From NCBI RefSeq assembly GCF_021582875.1, contig NZ_CP091138.1, positions 3,100,001 through 3,164,000 on the forward strand: a stretch of 64,000 nucleotides of DNA, in the 5' to 3' direction. The notes under the pieces were generated by a model. The model worked only from the letters and a program-made list of their open reading frames with translations. It was not told the origin of the DNA and did not search any database. A program made the position numbers and the translations under genes. The stretch comes from Microbacterium sp. KUDC0406. Its GTDB lineage: Bacteria > Actinomycetota > Actinomycetes > Actinomycetales > Microbacteriaceae. Within the stretch, counting starts at the first letter, position 1; each line of letters starts with the position of its first letter. Shown here one piece after another: positions 52,779-61,994 of this stretch.

Positions 52779-54304
52779 ATGACTGCTGCACGCAGTTCAG
52801 CCAAGAGCAAGACCACGACAGAATCCGACCGCCCGGAGGACGAGAAGCTGAGCGTCGGCTCGGCCTTCACCTACGGGCTCCAGCACGTGCTGACCATGTA
52901 CGGCGGCATCATCGCCCCGCCGCTCATCGTCGGCAGCGCCGCGGGCGTCGACCCCGCCATGATCGGCGTCCTGATCGCCGCCTGCCTCTTCGTCGGCGGT
53001 CTTGCGACGCTGCTGCAGACGCTCGGCCTGAAGCTCGGCTTCAGCGTCCCGCTTTTCGGCTCCCAGTTGCCGCTGGTGCAGGGCGTGTCGTTCGCAGGAG
53101 TCGCGACCATGCTCGCGATCGTGAACGGCAACAAGGCGACCGGGCTCACCGACATCTTCGGCGCGGTGATCATCGCCGGCCTCATGGGCCTGGTGATCGC
53201 GCCGTTCTTCGCGCAGATCGTGCGGTTCTTCCCGCGGTCGTCACCGGCGTGGTGATCACCACCATCGGTCTGTCGCTGATGCCGGTGGCAGGCAAGTGGA
53301 TCACGGGCCAGAACCCCGAGGCGGAGGGCTGGGCCGATCCGGTCAACATCGGCATCGCCGCCTTCACCCTCGCCGTCATCATGCTGCTGAGCAAGGTCGG
53401 CAACGCCTTCATCTCGCGGCTGTCGATCCTCATCGCGATGATCGTCGGCACGGTGTTCGCGGTCATCATCGGCCGCGCCGACTTCTCGAAGGTGCTCGAC
53501 GGCCCGGTCTTCGCCTTCCCGACTCCCTTCGCGTTCGGCGTGCCGACGTTCAACATCGCCGCCATCGTCTCGATGTTCATCGTGGTGCTGGTGATCCTCA
53601 CCGAGACAACAGCCGACATCCTGGCCGTCGCTGAGATCACCGGCTCGAAGGTGGACCGCAAGCGCATCGCCGCAGGCCTGCGCGCCGACATGGTCTCGAC
53701 CGCCGTCGCCCCGATCTTCAACTCGTTCACGCAGAGCGCGTTCGCCCAGAATGTGGGCCTGGTGGCGGTCACCAAGATCAAGAGCCGCTACGCGGTCGCC
53801 GCCGGCGGCGTCGTGCTGATCGTCCTCGGCCTGTTCCCGGTGCTCGGCCGCATCGTCGCCGCGATGCCCACCGCGGTGCTCGGCGGCGCCGGCATCGTGC
53901 TGTTCGGAACGGTCACCGCGTCCGGCATCCGCACGCTGGCGAAGGTCAAGTACGACGGCAACATGAACCTCATCATCGTGGCCACCTCGATCTCGGTCGG
54001 TGTGCTGCCCGAGGTGGTCCCCGGCATCTACTCGAACTTCCCGAGCTGGTTCCAGGTGATCTTCAACTCGGGCATCAGCTCGGCGGCGGTGATGGCGATC
54101 ACCCTGAACCTCATCTTCAACCACTTCTCGAAGGGCACCCCGCAGAACCCGTCGGTCTTCGGCGCCGCTCCGGTCCGCTCGGTCAAGACCGATGTCATCC
54201 GGGTGCTGAAGGAGGGCGACCGCGTGCAGGGCGGCAGGCTCGTCGACGCGGACGGCAAGCACGTGCCGGTGCTCGACGACGAGGTCGATTCGTCGCGCCA
54301 CTGA
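52779..54304 (+). pseudogene. NCS2 uracil-xanthine/urate permease (frameshifted)
   Basis: From the ATG at 52779 (AAGGAGG before it): GLQHVLTMYGGIIAPPLIVG, GFSVPLFGSQLPLVQGVSFA. At 53231-53237 CCCGCGGTC lacks a C relative to CCCGCCGGTC, so the first frame stops early; the next continues VVTGVVITTIGLSLMPVAGK, ETTADILAVAEITGSKVDRK (the nucleobase-site Glu region), NSFTQSAFAQNVGLVAVTK and GGAGIVLFGTVTASGIRTL. With the base restored it is about 508 residues with 14 helices. The xanthine/urate branch is most likely because it follows the uricase operon. Confidence 0.87.
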
Positions 54305-54352
54305 CGCAGGGCGGGGCCGTCACCGGCCCCGTCCCGACAGACGCAGAAGGGG

Positions 54353-54391
54353 AGCGGGGTCCGCACGGCCGACGGCCTGGCGGACCCCGCT
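54353..54391 (+). terminator. Terminator after the permease gene
   Basis: AGCGGGGTCCGC (54353-54364) and GCGGACCCCGCT (54380-54391) form a perfect 12-bp stem. A smaller stem GGGGCCG-TCAC-CGGCCCC lies 30 bp before it. The orphan promoter's TTGACA begins 7 bp later. Confidence 0.75.
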
Positions 54392-54397
54392 CTGCTC

Positions 54398-54501
54398 TTG
54401 ACAGAGTCGCTGCTCAGGGCGCACACTGGTTTACGCATGATGAAAGGTTTCTTTCATATGATGAAAGAAGATGGAAGATCGGGTGAGGAGGTCCGTCGAT
54501 G
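54398..54501 (+). promoter_or_regulatory. Orphan promoter, palindrome and ribosome site without a gene
   Basis: TTGACA (54398-54403), 18-nt spacer, CACACT (54422-54427), then TTTCAT-ATG-ATGAAA (54452-54466, extended to CTTTCAT/ATGAAAG), and GAGGAGG ending 8 nt before an ATG at 54499. This copies the uraD promoter layout. The frame from 54499 runs antisense through the SDR gene and has no protein character. It looks like the start of a gene whose body was lost, or a leader. Confidence 0.5.
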
Positions 54502-54522
54502 ACCGGCTCGCCGCTCTGCGGA

Positions 54523-55284
54523 TCAGCCCCGGCCTCCGTACGGCATCCCCGCCGCAGTCACCACCAGCTCGGCGATGTTCGCCTCCGGTGGCAGCTGCGC
54601 CATGAAGACCACCGCCCTGGCGGCGTCGGCGACGTCGAAGGTCGGCTCAACCAGGCGCGAGCCGTCGGGCTGCAGCGCTCCGGAACCCACGCCGATCTCG
54701 GTCATGATGCTCGTGGCCGCGTTGCCGATGTCGATCTGACCGCACGAGATGCCGTCCGCGCGGCCGTCCAGGTCGATGGACCTCGTCAGCCCGGTGATGG
54801 CATGCTTGCTCACCGAGTAGGCGACCGACTGCGGGCGGGGCACGCGCGCCGAGATCGAGCCGTTGTTGATGATGCGTCCGCCCCGCGGCTGCTGCGCCCG
54901 CATCACGCGCATCGCTGCACGGGCGCAGAGCAGCGCGCCGGTCACGTTCACCTCGAGCGTCGCGCGCCAGTCATCCGGTTCGACGTCGGCGGCGGATGCC
55001 GCCGGGCCGAACGCTCCGGCGTTGTTGAACAGCACGTCCACACGGCCCCATTCGGCCACGACGGCGGCGAATGCGGCATCCACGTCGGCGTCAGACGTCA
55101 CGTCGGCCGGCAGCACCAGCATCCGCTCCCGATCCTGCGCGGTCTCGTGCAGGGCCGCCTCGCGGCGCCCCAGCAGAGCGACCCGGAATCCGGCGTCGTG
55201 CAGGGCGTGCGCGGTCGCCCGGCCGATCCCCGAACCCGCTCCGGTCACCACGGCGATGCGTCCGTCCACGCTCTGACTTTCCAT
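54523..55284 (-). CDS. SDR family NAD(P)-dependent oxidoreductase
   Basis: A 253-residue classical SDR: TGAGSGIG at residues 15-22, LLGRRE after the second strand (Arg, suggesting NADP), NNAGAFGP, NGSISARVPRPQSVAYSVSK with catalytic Ser, Tyr and Lys, and SCGQIDIGNAAT. Substrate is unknown; close relatives are annotated as 3-oxoacyl-ACP or glucose dehydrogenase-like. The ATG at 55284 is set at the domain start; the long open frame above it is antisense to aceE. It is divergent from aceE (27 bp between starts). Confidence 0.83.
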   Translation of the reverse strand: MESQSVDGRIAVVTGAGSGIGRATAHALHDAGFRVALLGRREAALHETAQDRERMLVLPADVTSDADVDAAFAAVVAEWGRVDVLFNNAGAFGPAASAADVEPDDWRATLEVNVTGALLCARAAMRVMRAQQPRGGRIINNGSISARVPRPQSVAYSVSKHAITGLTRSIDLDGRADGISCGQIDIGNAATSIMTEIGVGSGALQPDGSRLVEPTFDVADAARAVVFMAQLPPEANIAELVVTAAGMPYGGRG

Positions 55285-55311
55285 TCCTACATCTAACAAG
55301 AAAGGCCGACC

Positions 55312-58035
55312 ATGTATGCAGATCGCAGCACCGGCGCACTCGGCTCCGACACCACGGACCACGACCCCGAAGAGACCGCCGAATGGCTCGAGTCGCTCGA
55401 TGCGCTGATCGCGCAGCGCGGTTCGGACAGGGGCGAGTACATCGTCCGCGAACTGGTCGATCGCGCCGGAATCGCCGCACCCGCTACCGGGCCGGCCGAG
55501 CCGAGCGCCACCACGGACTACGTCAACACCATCCCGGCATCCGCCGAGCCGGAATACCCCGGCGACGAAGACCTGGAGCGGCGCTACCGCGCCTGGATGC
55601 GGTGGAACGCCGCCGTGCTGGTGCATCGCGCGCAGCGCCCGGGCATCGGCGTCGGCGGGCACATCTCCACCTACGCCGGTGCCGCGACCCTCTACGAGGT
55701 CGGCTTCAACCACTTCTTCCGCGGCAAGGACCACCCGGGCGGCGGCGACCAGGTCTTCTTCCAGGGCCACGCCTCTCCGGGCATGTACGCCCGCGCCTTC
55801 ATGGAGGGGCGTCTCAGCGAGGAGGACCTCGACGGCTTCCGGCAGGAGAAGTCCCGCGAGGGACACGCGCTGAGCTCGTACCCGCACCCGCGCCTGATGC
55901 CGGAGTTCTGGGAGTTCCCGACCGTGTCGATGGGCATCGGCCCGATGAACGCGATCTACCAGGCGCAGAACAACCGCTACCTGCTGGGTCGCGGCCTGAA
56001 GGACACCTCCGACCAGCACGTCTGGGCGTTCCTCGGCGACGGCGAGATGGACGAGCCGGAGAGCCGCGGTCTGCTGCAGCTCGCCGCCAACGACGGCCTC
56101 GACAACCTCACCTTCGTCGTGAACTGCAACCTGCAGCGCCTGGACGGTCCGGTGCGCGGAAACGGCAAGATCATCCAGGAGCTCGAGGGCTTCTTCCGCG
56201 GCGCGGGCTGGAACGTCATCAAGGTGGTCTGGGGGCGCGAGTGGGATTCGCTTCTCGAGGCGGACGCCGAGGGCGCCCTGCTCGACATCATGAACACCAC
56301 TCGCGACGGCGACTACCAGACGTACAAGGCCGAGTCGGGCGGGTTCATCCGGGAGAACTTCTTCGGCCGCGACCCCCGTGCGCGCGCGCTCGTCGAGAAT
56401 CTCACCGACGACGAGATCTGGGGGCTGAAGCGCGGCGGTCACGACTACCACAAGGTCTTCGCGGCCTACCAGCAGTCGCTCGCGCACAACGGCAGGCCCA
56501 CCGTCATCCTGGTGAAGACCGTGAAGGGCTACGGTCTCGGCCCGCACTTCGAGGCGCGCAACGCGACGCACCAGATGAAGAAGCTCACCCTGCAGGACCT
56601 CAAGGACTTCCGCGACCATCTGCGCGTGCCGATCAGCGACGCGCAGCTCGAGGAGAATCCGTACCTGCCGCCGTACTACCACCCCGGCCAGGATGCTCCG
56701 GAGATCCAGTACCTGCAGGAGCGGCGCCGTGCTCTCGGCGGCTACCTGCCCGAGCGCCGGCCGAACGCGTCCGGCGAGATCGCCCTGCCCGACGCGAAGG
56801 CGTACGAGGTCGCGGCGCGCGGCTCCGGCAAGCAGCAGGCGGCCACCACGATGGCCTTCGTGCGCGTGCTGAAGGACCTCATGCGCGACAAGGAGTTCGG
56901 CAAGCGCATCGTGCCGATCATCCCCGACGAGGCGCGCACGTTCGGCATGGACGCGTTCTTCCCGACCGCGAAGATCTACAACCCGAACGGCCAGAACTAC
57001 CTCGCCGTCGACCGCGAGATCGTGCTGTCGTACAAGGAGTCCGAGGCGGGCCAGATCCTGCACATCGGCATCAACGAGGCGGGGTCCATCGCCGCGTTCA
57101 CCGCCGCCGGCACCAGCTACGCCACGCACGGCGTGCCGCTGATCCCGGTGTACGTCTTCTACTCGATGTTCGGCTTCCAGCGCACCGGCGACTCGCTGTG
57201 GGCGGCGGCCGACCAGATGACACGCGGATTCCTCATCTCGGCCACCGCCGGGCGCACCACGCTCACCGGCGAGGGCCTGCAGCACGCCGACGGCCACTCG
57301 CCGCTGCTGGCGGCGACCAACCCGGCCGTGGTGACCTACGACCCGGCGTTCGGCTACGAGATCGGCCACATCATGCGCGCCGGCCTGGAGCGGATGTACG
57401 GACCGGACTCCACCGACCGCAACCACATCTACAACCTGATGGTCTACAACGAGCCGATCGTGCAGCCGGCCGAGCCCGAGGGCGTCGATGTCGAGGGCAT
57501 CCTCGGCGGCATCCACCGGATCGCCCCGGCGGCCGCGCCGAAGGCGCACCTGCTGGCATCCGGCATCGGCGTCACCTGGGCGCAGGAGGCGCAGCAGCTG
57601 CTGCGCGACGACTGGGGCGTCGAGGCGGACATCTGGTCGGTCACCTCGTGGACCGAACTGCGCCGCGACGCGGTCGCCGCGGAGGAGCAGGAGTTCCTCG
57701 GACAGGGCTCGCGGGTGCCGTTCATCCAGCAGCAGCTCGCCGATGCGCACGGCCCGATCGTCGCGGTCAGCGACTACGCGAAGGACTGGGCCGACTCCGT
57801 GCGGCAGTTCGTGCCGAACGACTGGGCGACCCTCGGCGCCGACGGCTTCGGCTTCTCGGACACCCGTGCCGCCGCCCGCCGGTTCTTCAAGATCGACGGT
57901 CCGTCGGTCGTGGTGCGCACGCTGCAGCTGCTCGCGAAGCGCGGCGAGGTGGATGCTGCGCTGCCGGCGCAGGCCGCGGAGAAGTACCGCCTGCTCGACG
58001 TGAACGCCGGCAGCAGCGGTTCCGACGCGGAGTGA
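55312..58035 (+). CDS. aceE: Pyruvate dehydrogenase E1 component, homodimeric
   Basis: A 907-residue AceE. Thiamine-diphosphate motif [20 protein letters not shown] (residues about 241-260) with [30 protein letters not shown], the E1 middle block [40 protein letters not shown], and [20 protein letters not shown]. It decarboxylates pyruvate as the first subunit of the pyruvate dehydrogenase complex; in actinobacteria it joins the shared E2 used also for 2-oxoglutarate. The frame is unbroken over 2.7 kb. AAGAAAGG lies before the ATG. Three hairpin repeats follow its stop. Confidence 0.95.
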   Translation: MYADRSTGALGSDTTDHDPEETAEWLESLDALIAQRGSDRGEYIVRELVDRAGIAAPATGPAEPSATTDYVNTIPASAEPEYPGDEDLERRYRAWMRWNAAVLVHRAQRPGIGVGGHISTYAGAATLYEVGFNHFFRGKDHPGGGDQVFFQGHASPGMYARAFMEGRLSEEDLDGFRQEKSREGHALSSYPHPRLMPEFWEFPTVSMGIGPMNAIYQAQNNRYLLGRGLKDTSDQHVWAFLGDGEMDEPESRGLLQLAANDGLDNLTFVVNCNLQRLDGPVRGNGKIIQELEGFFRGAGWNVIKVVWGREWDSLLEADAEGALLDIMNTTRDGDYQTYKAESGGFIRENFFGRDPRARALVENLTDDEIWGLKRGGHDYHKVFAAYQQSLAHNGRPTVILVKTVKGYGLGPHFEARNATHQMKKLTLQDLKDFRDHLRVPISDAQLEENPYLPPYYHPGQDAPEIQYLQERRRALGGYLPERRPNASGEIALPDAKAYEVAARGSGKQQAATTMAFVRVLKDLMRDKEFGKRIVPIIPDEARTFGMDAFFPTAKIYNPNGQNYLAVDREIVLSYKESEAGQILHIGINEAGSIAAFTAAGTSYATHGVPLIPVYVFYSMFGFQRTGDSLWAAADQMTRGFLISATAGRTTLTGEGLQHADGHSPLLAATNPAVVTYDPAFGYEIGHIMRAGLERMYGPDSTDRNHIYNLMVYNEPIVQPAEPEGVDVEGILGGIHRIAPAAAPKAHLLASGIGVTWAQEAQQLLRDDWGVEADIWSVTSWTELRRDAVAAEEQEFLGQGSRVPFIQQQLADAHGPIVAVSDYAKDWADSVRQFVPNDWATLGADGFGFSDTRAAARRFFKIDGPSVVVRTLQLLAKRGEVDAALPAQAAEKYRLLDVNAGSSGSDAE

Positions 58036-58056
58036 CGCCCACCGGTGGTCACTTCC

Positions 58057-58374
58057 CGGTCGTTGAGCGGAGCGACGCAGGAGCGAAGACGAAACGCGCT
58101 GCGTCCGCCAGGAGCGTCACGGCGTTTCGTCTCGCTCCGCTCGCTCAACGACCCGGCGGGTAGGGTGTCTCGCTCCGGTCGTTGGGCGAGGGAGCCTGCG
58201 ACCGAGACGAAGCGCTTTCAGCTGACCTGAAGACGTTTCGTCTCGCTCCGCTCGCTCAACGACCCGGCGGGTAGGGTTTCTCGCTCCGGTCGTTGGGCGA
58301 GGGAGCCTGCGACCGAGACGAAACGCTCTCACCTGACCTGAAGGCGTCTCGTCTCGCTTCGCTCGCTCAACGAC
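58057..58374. repeat. Three tandem GTCGTTGAGC hairpin repeats (copies 5-7)
   Basis: The gap 58036-58401 between convergent aceE and iclR is filled by three units: 58057-58153, 58176-58264 and 58286-58374. The last two are nearly identical and lie 110 bp apart, both with GTTGGGCGAG in place of GTTGAGCGAG and centres CAGCTGACCTGAAGAC / CACCTGACCTGAAGGC. They look like a recent tandem duplication. Confidence 0.82.
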
Positions 58375-58401
58375 CCGCGGGGTGGGGCGTCGTATCGGCC
58401 T

Positions 58402-59172
58402 TCAGGCCGCGAGGTCGGCCGAGATGGCCTCGGCGGCGGAGCGCAGCAGGGGGATGGCGCGCGAAGCGAACTCCTCGGTGACGCGCGAGATCGGGCCCGA
58501 CACCGACACGGCGGTCAGCGTCGGAGCATCCGGCACGGCCATCGCGTAGCAGCGCACGCCGATCTCCTGCTCCTGCTCGTCGATCGAGTATCCGCGCTCG
58601 CGGATGCGGTCGAGCTCGGCGATCAGGTCCTCGACCGTGCCGATGCTGAACTCGGTGGGCGTCGCCATGCCGGTGCGGCCGACGATGCCGCGGACAGTGT
58701 CGTTCGGCAGCTGCGCGAGGATCGCCTTGCCCACGCCGGTGTCGTGCACGTTGGCGCGGCGGCCCACCTCGGTGAACATGCGCATCGAGTGCTGGGACTG
58801 CACCTGCGCCACGTAGACGACCATGTCGCCGTCGAGCACCGCCATGTTGGCGCTCTCGCCGAGCTGGTCGACGAGGCTCTTCAGCTGCGGGCGCGCGAGC
58901 GCGCCGAACTGGCGGGCGGCGCCCTCGCCGATGCGGATCAGCCGCGGCCCGAGCGCGTAGCGCCGGTTGGGCAGCTGGCGGGCGTAGCCGAGCGCGACGA
59001 GCGTGCGCAGCAGGCGGTGGATGGTGGGGAGTGGCAGGTCGGTCGACGCGGAGAGTTCGCTGAGGGTGACGTCGCCGCCGGCATCCGTTATGAGCTCGAG
59101 CAACTCGAAGACGCGCTCTACGGACTGGACTCCGGACGCCGAGCTCTTGGCGGGCTTCGTCGCATCGACCAT
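58402..59172 (-). CDS. IclR family transcriptional regulator
   Basis: A 256-residue IclR protein. N-terminal winged helix (SVERVFELLELITDAGGDVT, LSELSASTDLPLPTIHRLLR), then the ligand domain with LVDQLGESANMAVLDGDMV, VHDTGVGKAILAQLP, EQEQEIGVRCYAMAVPDAPT. IclR/AllR proteins respond to glyoxylate, allantoin or acetate. It is divergent from the malic enzyme operon and near several TTyCAT...ATGrAA palindromes. The ATG at 59172 has GAGGAG 5 nt before it; a GTG at 59178 is also in frame. Confidence 0.88.
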   Translation of the reverse strand: MVDATKPAKSSASGVQSVERVFELLELITDAGGDVTLSELSASTDLPLPTIHRLLRTLVALGYARQLPNRRYALGPRLIRIGEGAARQFGALARPQLKSLVDQLGESANMAVLDGDMVVYVAQVQSQHSMRMFTEVGRRANVHDTGVGKAILAQLPNDTVRGIVGRTGMATPTEFSIGTVEDLIAELDRIRERGYSIDEQEQEIGVRCYAMAVPDAPTLTAVSVSGPISRVTEEFASRAIPLLRSAAEAISADLAA

Positions 59173-59199
59173 GGTCACTCCTCAGTATTCGTCTTGTAA

Positions 59200-59214
59200 T
59201 TCCATCATGCGAAA
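59200..59214. promoter_or_regulatory. Candidate IclR site beside the iclR start
   Basis: TTCCATCATGCGAAA lies 28 bp upstream of the iclR start. It resembles a compressed form of the TTyCAT-N3-ATGrAA palindromes at 49294 and 54452 and suggests self-regulation. Confidence 0.35.
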
Positions 59215-59253
59215 GGTCTATGCCGGAAATTCGCGCGCGGTTCGGTATACCAC

Positions 59254-59282
59254 TTGCATAAAACTTTCGCTAAGTAGATAAT
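59254..59282 (+). promoter_or_regulatory. Promoter of the malic enzyme operon
   Basis: TTGCAT (59254-59259), 17-nt spacer, GATAAT (59277-59282) fit the housekeeping consensus well. The start codon is 46 bp downstream with GGGGAGG before it. Confidence 0.65.
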
Positions 59283-59327
59283 AGTCTCCACGATACGAAA
59301 ATCAACAGCCCTCGAAGGGGAGGCATC

Positions 59328-60719
59328 ATGGCGAACCCGGGTCCTGGCAACTCGATCACCCTGCGCATCGACGCGCCGTCCAACTTCAGCGTGACCAGTG
59401 AGCTCGCGGCGACCGCCGCTGCCGCGGGTGCTGTCATCACCGCGCTCGACGTCGTCGAATCGCACCCGACGACCATCGTCGTCGACCTGACCTGCAACAC
59501 CGTCGACGAGGCCCACGCGGAGAGCATCCGCGACGCGGTCCAGGCTCTCGAGGGCGTGCATGTCCGTCAGGTCAGCGACCGCACCTTCCTGATGCACCTC
59601 GGCGGCAAGCTCGAAGTGGTCCCCAGCGTTCCGCTGCGCAACCGCGACGATCTGTCCCGCGCCTACACCCCGGGCGTCGCCCGCGTCTGCATGGCGATCG
59701 CCGAGGACAAGAGCAAGGCCCGCAAGCTCACCGTCAAGCGCAACACCATCGCCGTGGTCACCGACGGCTCGGCCGTGCTCGGTCTGGGCAACATCGGCCC
59801 CGAGGCCGCACTGCCCGTCATGGAGGGCAAGGCCGCCCTGTTCAAGCAGTTCGCCAACGTCGACGCCTGGCCGGTCTGCCTGGACACCCAGGACACCGAG
59901 GAGATCATCAAGATCGTCAAGGCGATCGCCCCGGTCTACGGCGGCGTGAACCTCGAGGACATCGCCGCCCCGCGCTGCTTCGAGATCGAGGCCCGCCTGC
60001 GCGACGAGCTCGACATCCCCGTCTTCCACGACGACCAGCACGGCACCGCGATCGTCACCCTGGCGGCGCTGCACAACGCGCTGAAGGTGGTCGACAAGAA
60101 GATCGAGGATGTCCGCATCGTCCTCTCCGGTGTCGGCGCAGCCGGCAACGCCATCGCCCAGCTGCTGCTCGAGCAGGGCGCCGTCGACATCGTCGCCTGC
60201 GGCCGCAACGGCGCGATCAACCGCGACGACGAGTACACCGACGCGCACCGCATCGAGCTCGCCGCGACCACCAACCCGCGGGGCTTCAAGGGCACTCTGA
60301 AGGAGGCCGTCGTCGGCGCCGACGTGTTCATCGGCGTCAGCGCCCCGAACGTGCTCGACGAGGCGGACATCGCCGCGATGGCGGACGACGCGATCGTGTT
60401 CGCGATGGCCAACCCGACCCCCGAGGTCGACCCGGTCATCGCCTCCAAGCACGCAGCCGTCGTGGCCACCGGTCGCAGCGACTTCCCGAACCAGATCAAC
60501 AACGTGCTGGCGTTCCCCGGCTTCTTCCGCGGTCTGCTCGACGCGGGCGTGTCCGACATCACGCCGCCTATGCTGGTCGCAGCCGCCGAGGCGATCGCGA
60601 GCCGCGTCGACGATGAGGAGCGCAACGCCAGCTTCATCATCCCCAGCGTGTTCGACCCCGAGGTGGCGGGCGCCGTCGCCGAGGCGATCGTGCGTGTCGT
60701 CAAGGCCGGCAAGGAGTGA
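59328..60719 (+). CDS. NAD-dependent malic enzyme with N-terminal ACT domain
   Basis: A 463-residue malic enzyme. Residues about 8-80 are an ACT-type regulatory domain ([20 protein letters not shown]). Then [20 protein letters not shown] with the catalytic Tyr, [20 protein letters not shown] with the catalytic Lys region, [20 protein letters not shown] with the metal ligands, and the NAD fold [19 protein letters not shown]. It oxidatively decarboxylates malate to pyruvate. The start is preceded by GGGGAGG. It heads an operon with a CitE-like gene and ureidoglycine aminohydrolase, linking glyoxylate-derived malate to pyruvate and aceE. Confidence 0.92.
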   Translation: MANPGPGNSITLRIDAPSNFSVTSELAATAAAAGAVITALDVVESHPTTIVVDLTCNTVDEAHAESIRDAVQALEGVHVRQVSDRTFLMHLGGKLEVVPSVPLRNRDDLSRAYTPGVARVCMAIAEDKSKARKLTVKRNTIAVVTDGSAVLGLGNIGPEAALPVMEGKAALFKQFANVDAWPVCLDTQDTEEIIKIVKAIAPVYGGVNLEDIAAPRCFEIEARLRDELDIPVFHDDQHGTAIVTLAALHNALKVVDKKIEDVRIVLSGVGAAGNAIAQLLLEQGAVDIVACGRNGAINRDDEYTDAHRIELAATTNPRGFKGTLKEAVVGADVFIGVSAPNVLDEADIAAMADDAIVFAMANPTPEVDPVIASKHAAVVATGRSDFPNQINNVLAFPGFFRGLLDAGVSDITPPMLVAAAEAIASRVDDEERNASFIIPSVFDPEVAGAVAEAIVRVVKAGKE

Positions 60720-60724
60720 ACGAT

Positions 60725-61994
60725 TTGACCGTCAACGGAACCCTCGGCGAGCAGGACCTCGCAGACGTCGACACCGCACTCAGCGGCACCGACACGCTGC
60801 TCGCGACCGAGTACCCCGGCGATGACGGTTCGCGTCAGCCCGTGCACACGCTGTACGTGCCGGCCGACCGCTTCACCCCGGAGCTGACCGCACAGCTCGG
60901 AACGGATGCCGCGGATGCTGCATCCGCGTTCGGCGGCGTCGCCGCACTGGCCGAGGCCGTCGGTCTCGGCCACCTCGCGGGCGAGCTCGCCCCGCTGGTC
61001 GAGGCGAAGCTCGCGAACGAGCCGGTCGAGGACCTGCGCCTCGACTTCGAGGACGGCTACGGCGCACGCCCCGACGACGAGGAGGACGCCGACGCGGTCC
61101 TCGCTGCGGAGCGGGTCTCACAGGCGGTCGCCGCCGGTGTCGCGCCGCCGTTCATCGGCATCCGGTTCAAGTGCTTCGAGGCGCCGACCCGGCGCCGCCG
61201 GCATCCGCACTCTCGACCTGTTCCTGACCACGCTTGTTCGACGCGGCGGCCTGCCGGACGGTCTCGTCCTGACGCTGCCGAAGGTCACGACGATCGAGCA
61301 GGTCGAGGCGATGGTCTCGCTCTGCGAGATCTTCGAGGAGCGGCTCGGCCTTCCCGCCGGGCGCCTGCGCTTCGAGGTGCAGATGGAGACCCCGCAGCTC
61401 ATCGTCGCCGCGGACGGCACCGTGCCGGTCGCGACCCTGCTGCACCGGTCGAACGGCCGCGTCACCGCGCTGCACTACGGCACCTACGACTACAGCGCCT
61501 CGCTGCAGATCGCCGCGGCGTACCAGTCCATGGAGCACCCGGCCGCCGACTACGCCAAGCAGGTCATGCAGGTCGCGGTCGCCGAGACCGGTGTCCGCCT
61601 CTCCGACGGGTCGACCAACGTCATCCCCGTCGGCGAGAACGCGGAGGATGCCTGGAAGCTGCATGCCCGCCTGGTGCGGCGCTCGCTCGAGCGCGGCTAC
61701 TACCAGGGCTGGGACCTGCACGCCGCGCAGCTGCCCACCCGGTATCTCGCGACCTACGCGTTCTACCGCGAGGGCTTCGCCGCCGCCGCCAAGCGCCTGG
61801 ACAACTATCTGCACGGCAGCGACGCGACGATCATGGATGAACCTGCCACCGCCCGCGCTCTGGCGCGGTTCGTGGTGCGCGGCGCCGAATGCGGCGCGAT
61901 CACCGAAGACGAGGTGCGGTCCGCGACGGGTGCTGAGCCCGCCGAACTCGTCCGCCTCGCTTACCCGAAGCTCGCAGCCAAGGAGAACGCATGA
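60725..61994 (+). pseudogene. CitE-like aldolase (DUF6986 type) of the ureide operon (frameshifted)
   Basis: The TTG at 60725 is 8 nt after AAGGAG and is my preferred start; a GTG at 60716 overlaps the malic enzyme stop. First frame: LSGTDTLLATEYPGDDGSRQ, PVEDLRLDFEDGYGARPDDE (metal region) and IGIRFKCFEAPTRR. Near 61190-61205 (GCGCCGCCGGC) one extra base breaks the frame. It resumes GIRTLDLFLTTLVRRGGLPD, LRFEVQMETPQLIV (metal-binding Glu) and ALHYGTYDYSASLQIAAAY (Asp). Repaired length is about 422 residues. Such proteins sit beside urate and allantoin genes in actinobacteria; a glyoxylate aldolase (malate-synthase-like) role is my inference. Confidence 0.78.

Noticed and set aside
55071..58163. 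Long frames overlapping aceE on both strands
   Set aside because: They lack motifs and are shadows of the aceE codon pattern.
58057..58374. CRISPR array
   Set aside because: The units are 90-110 bp hairpins with related centres, not short direct repeats with unique spacers, and no cas gene is near.
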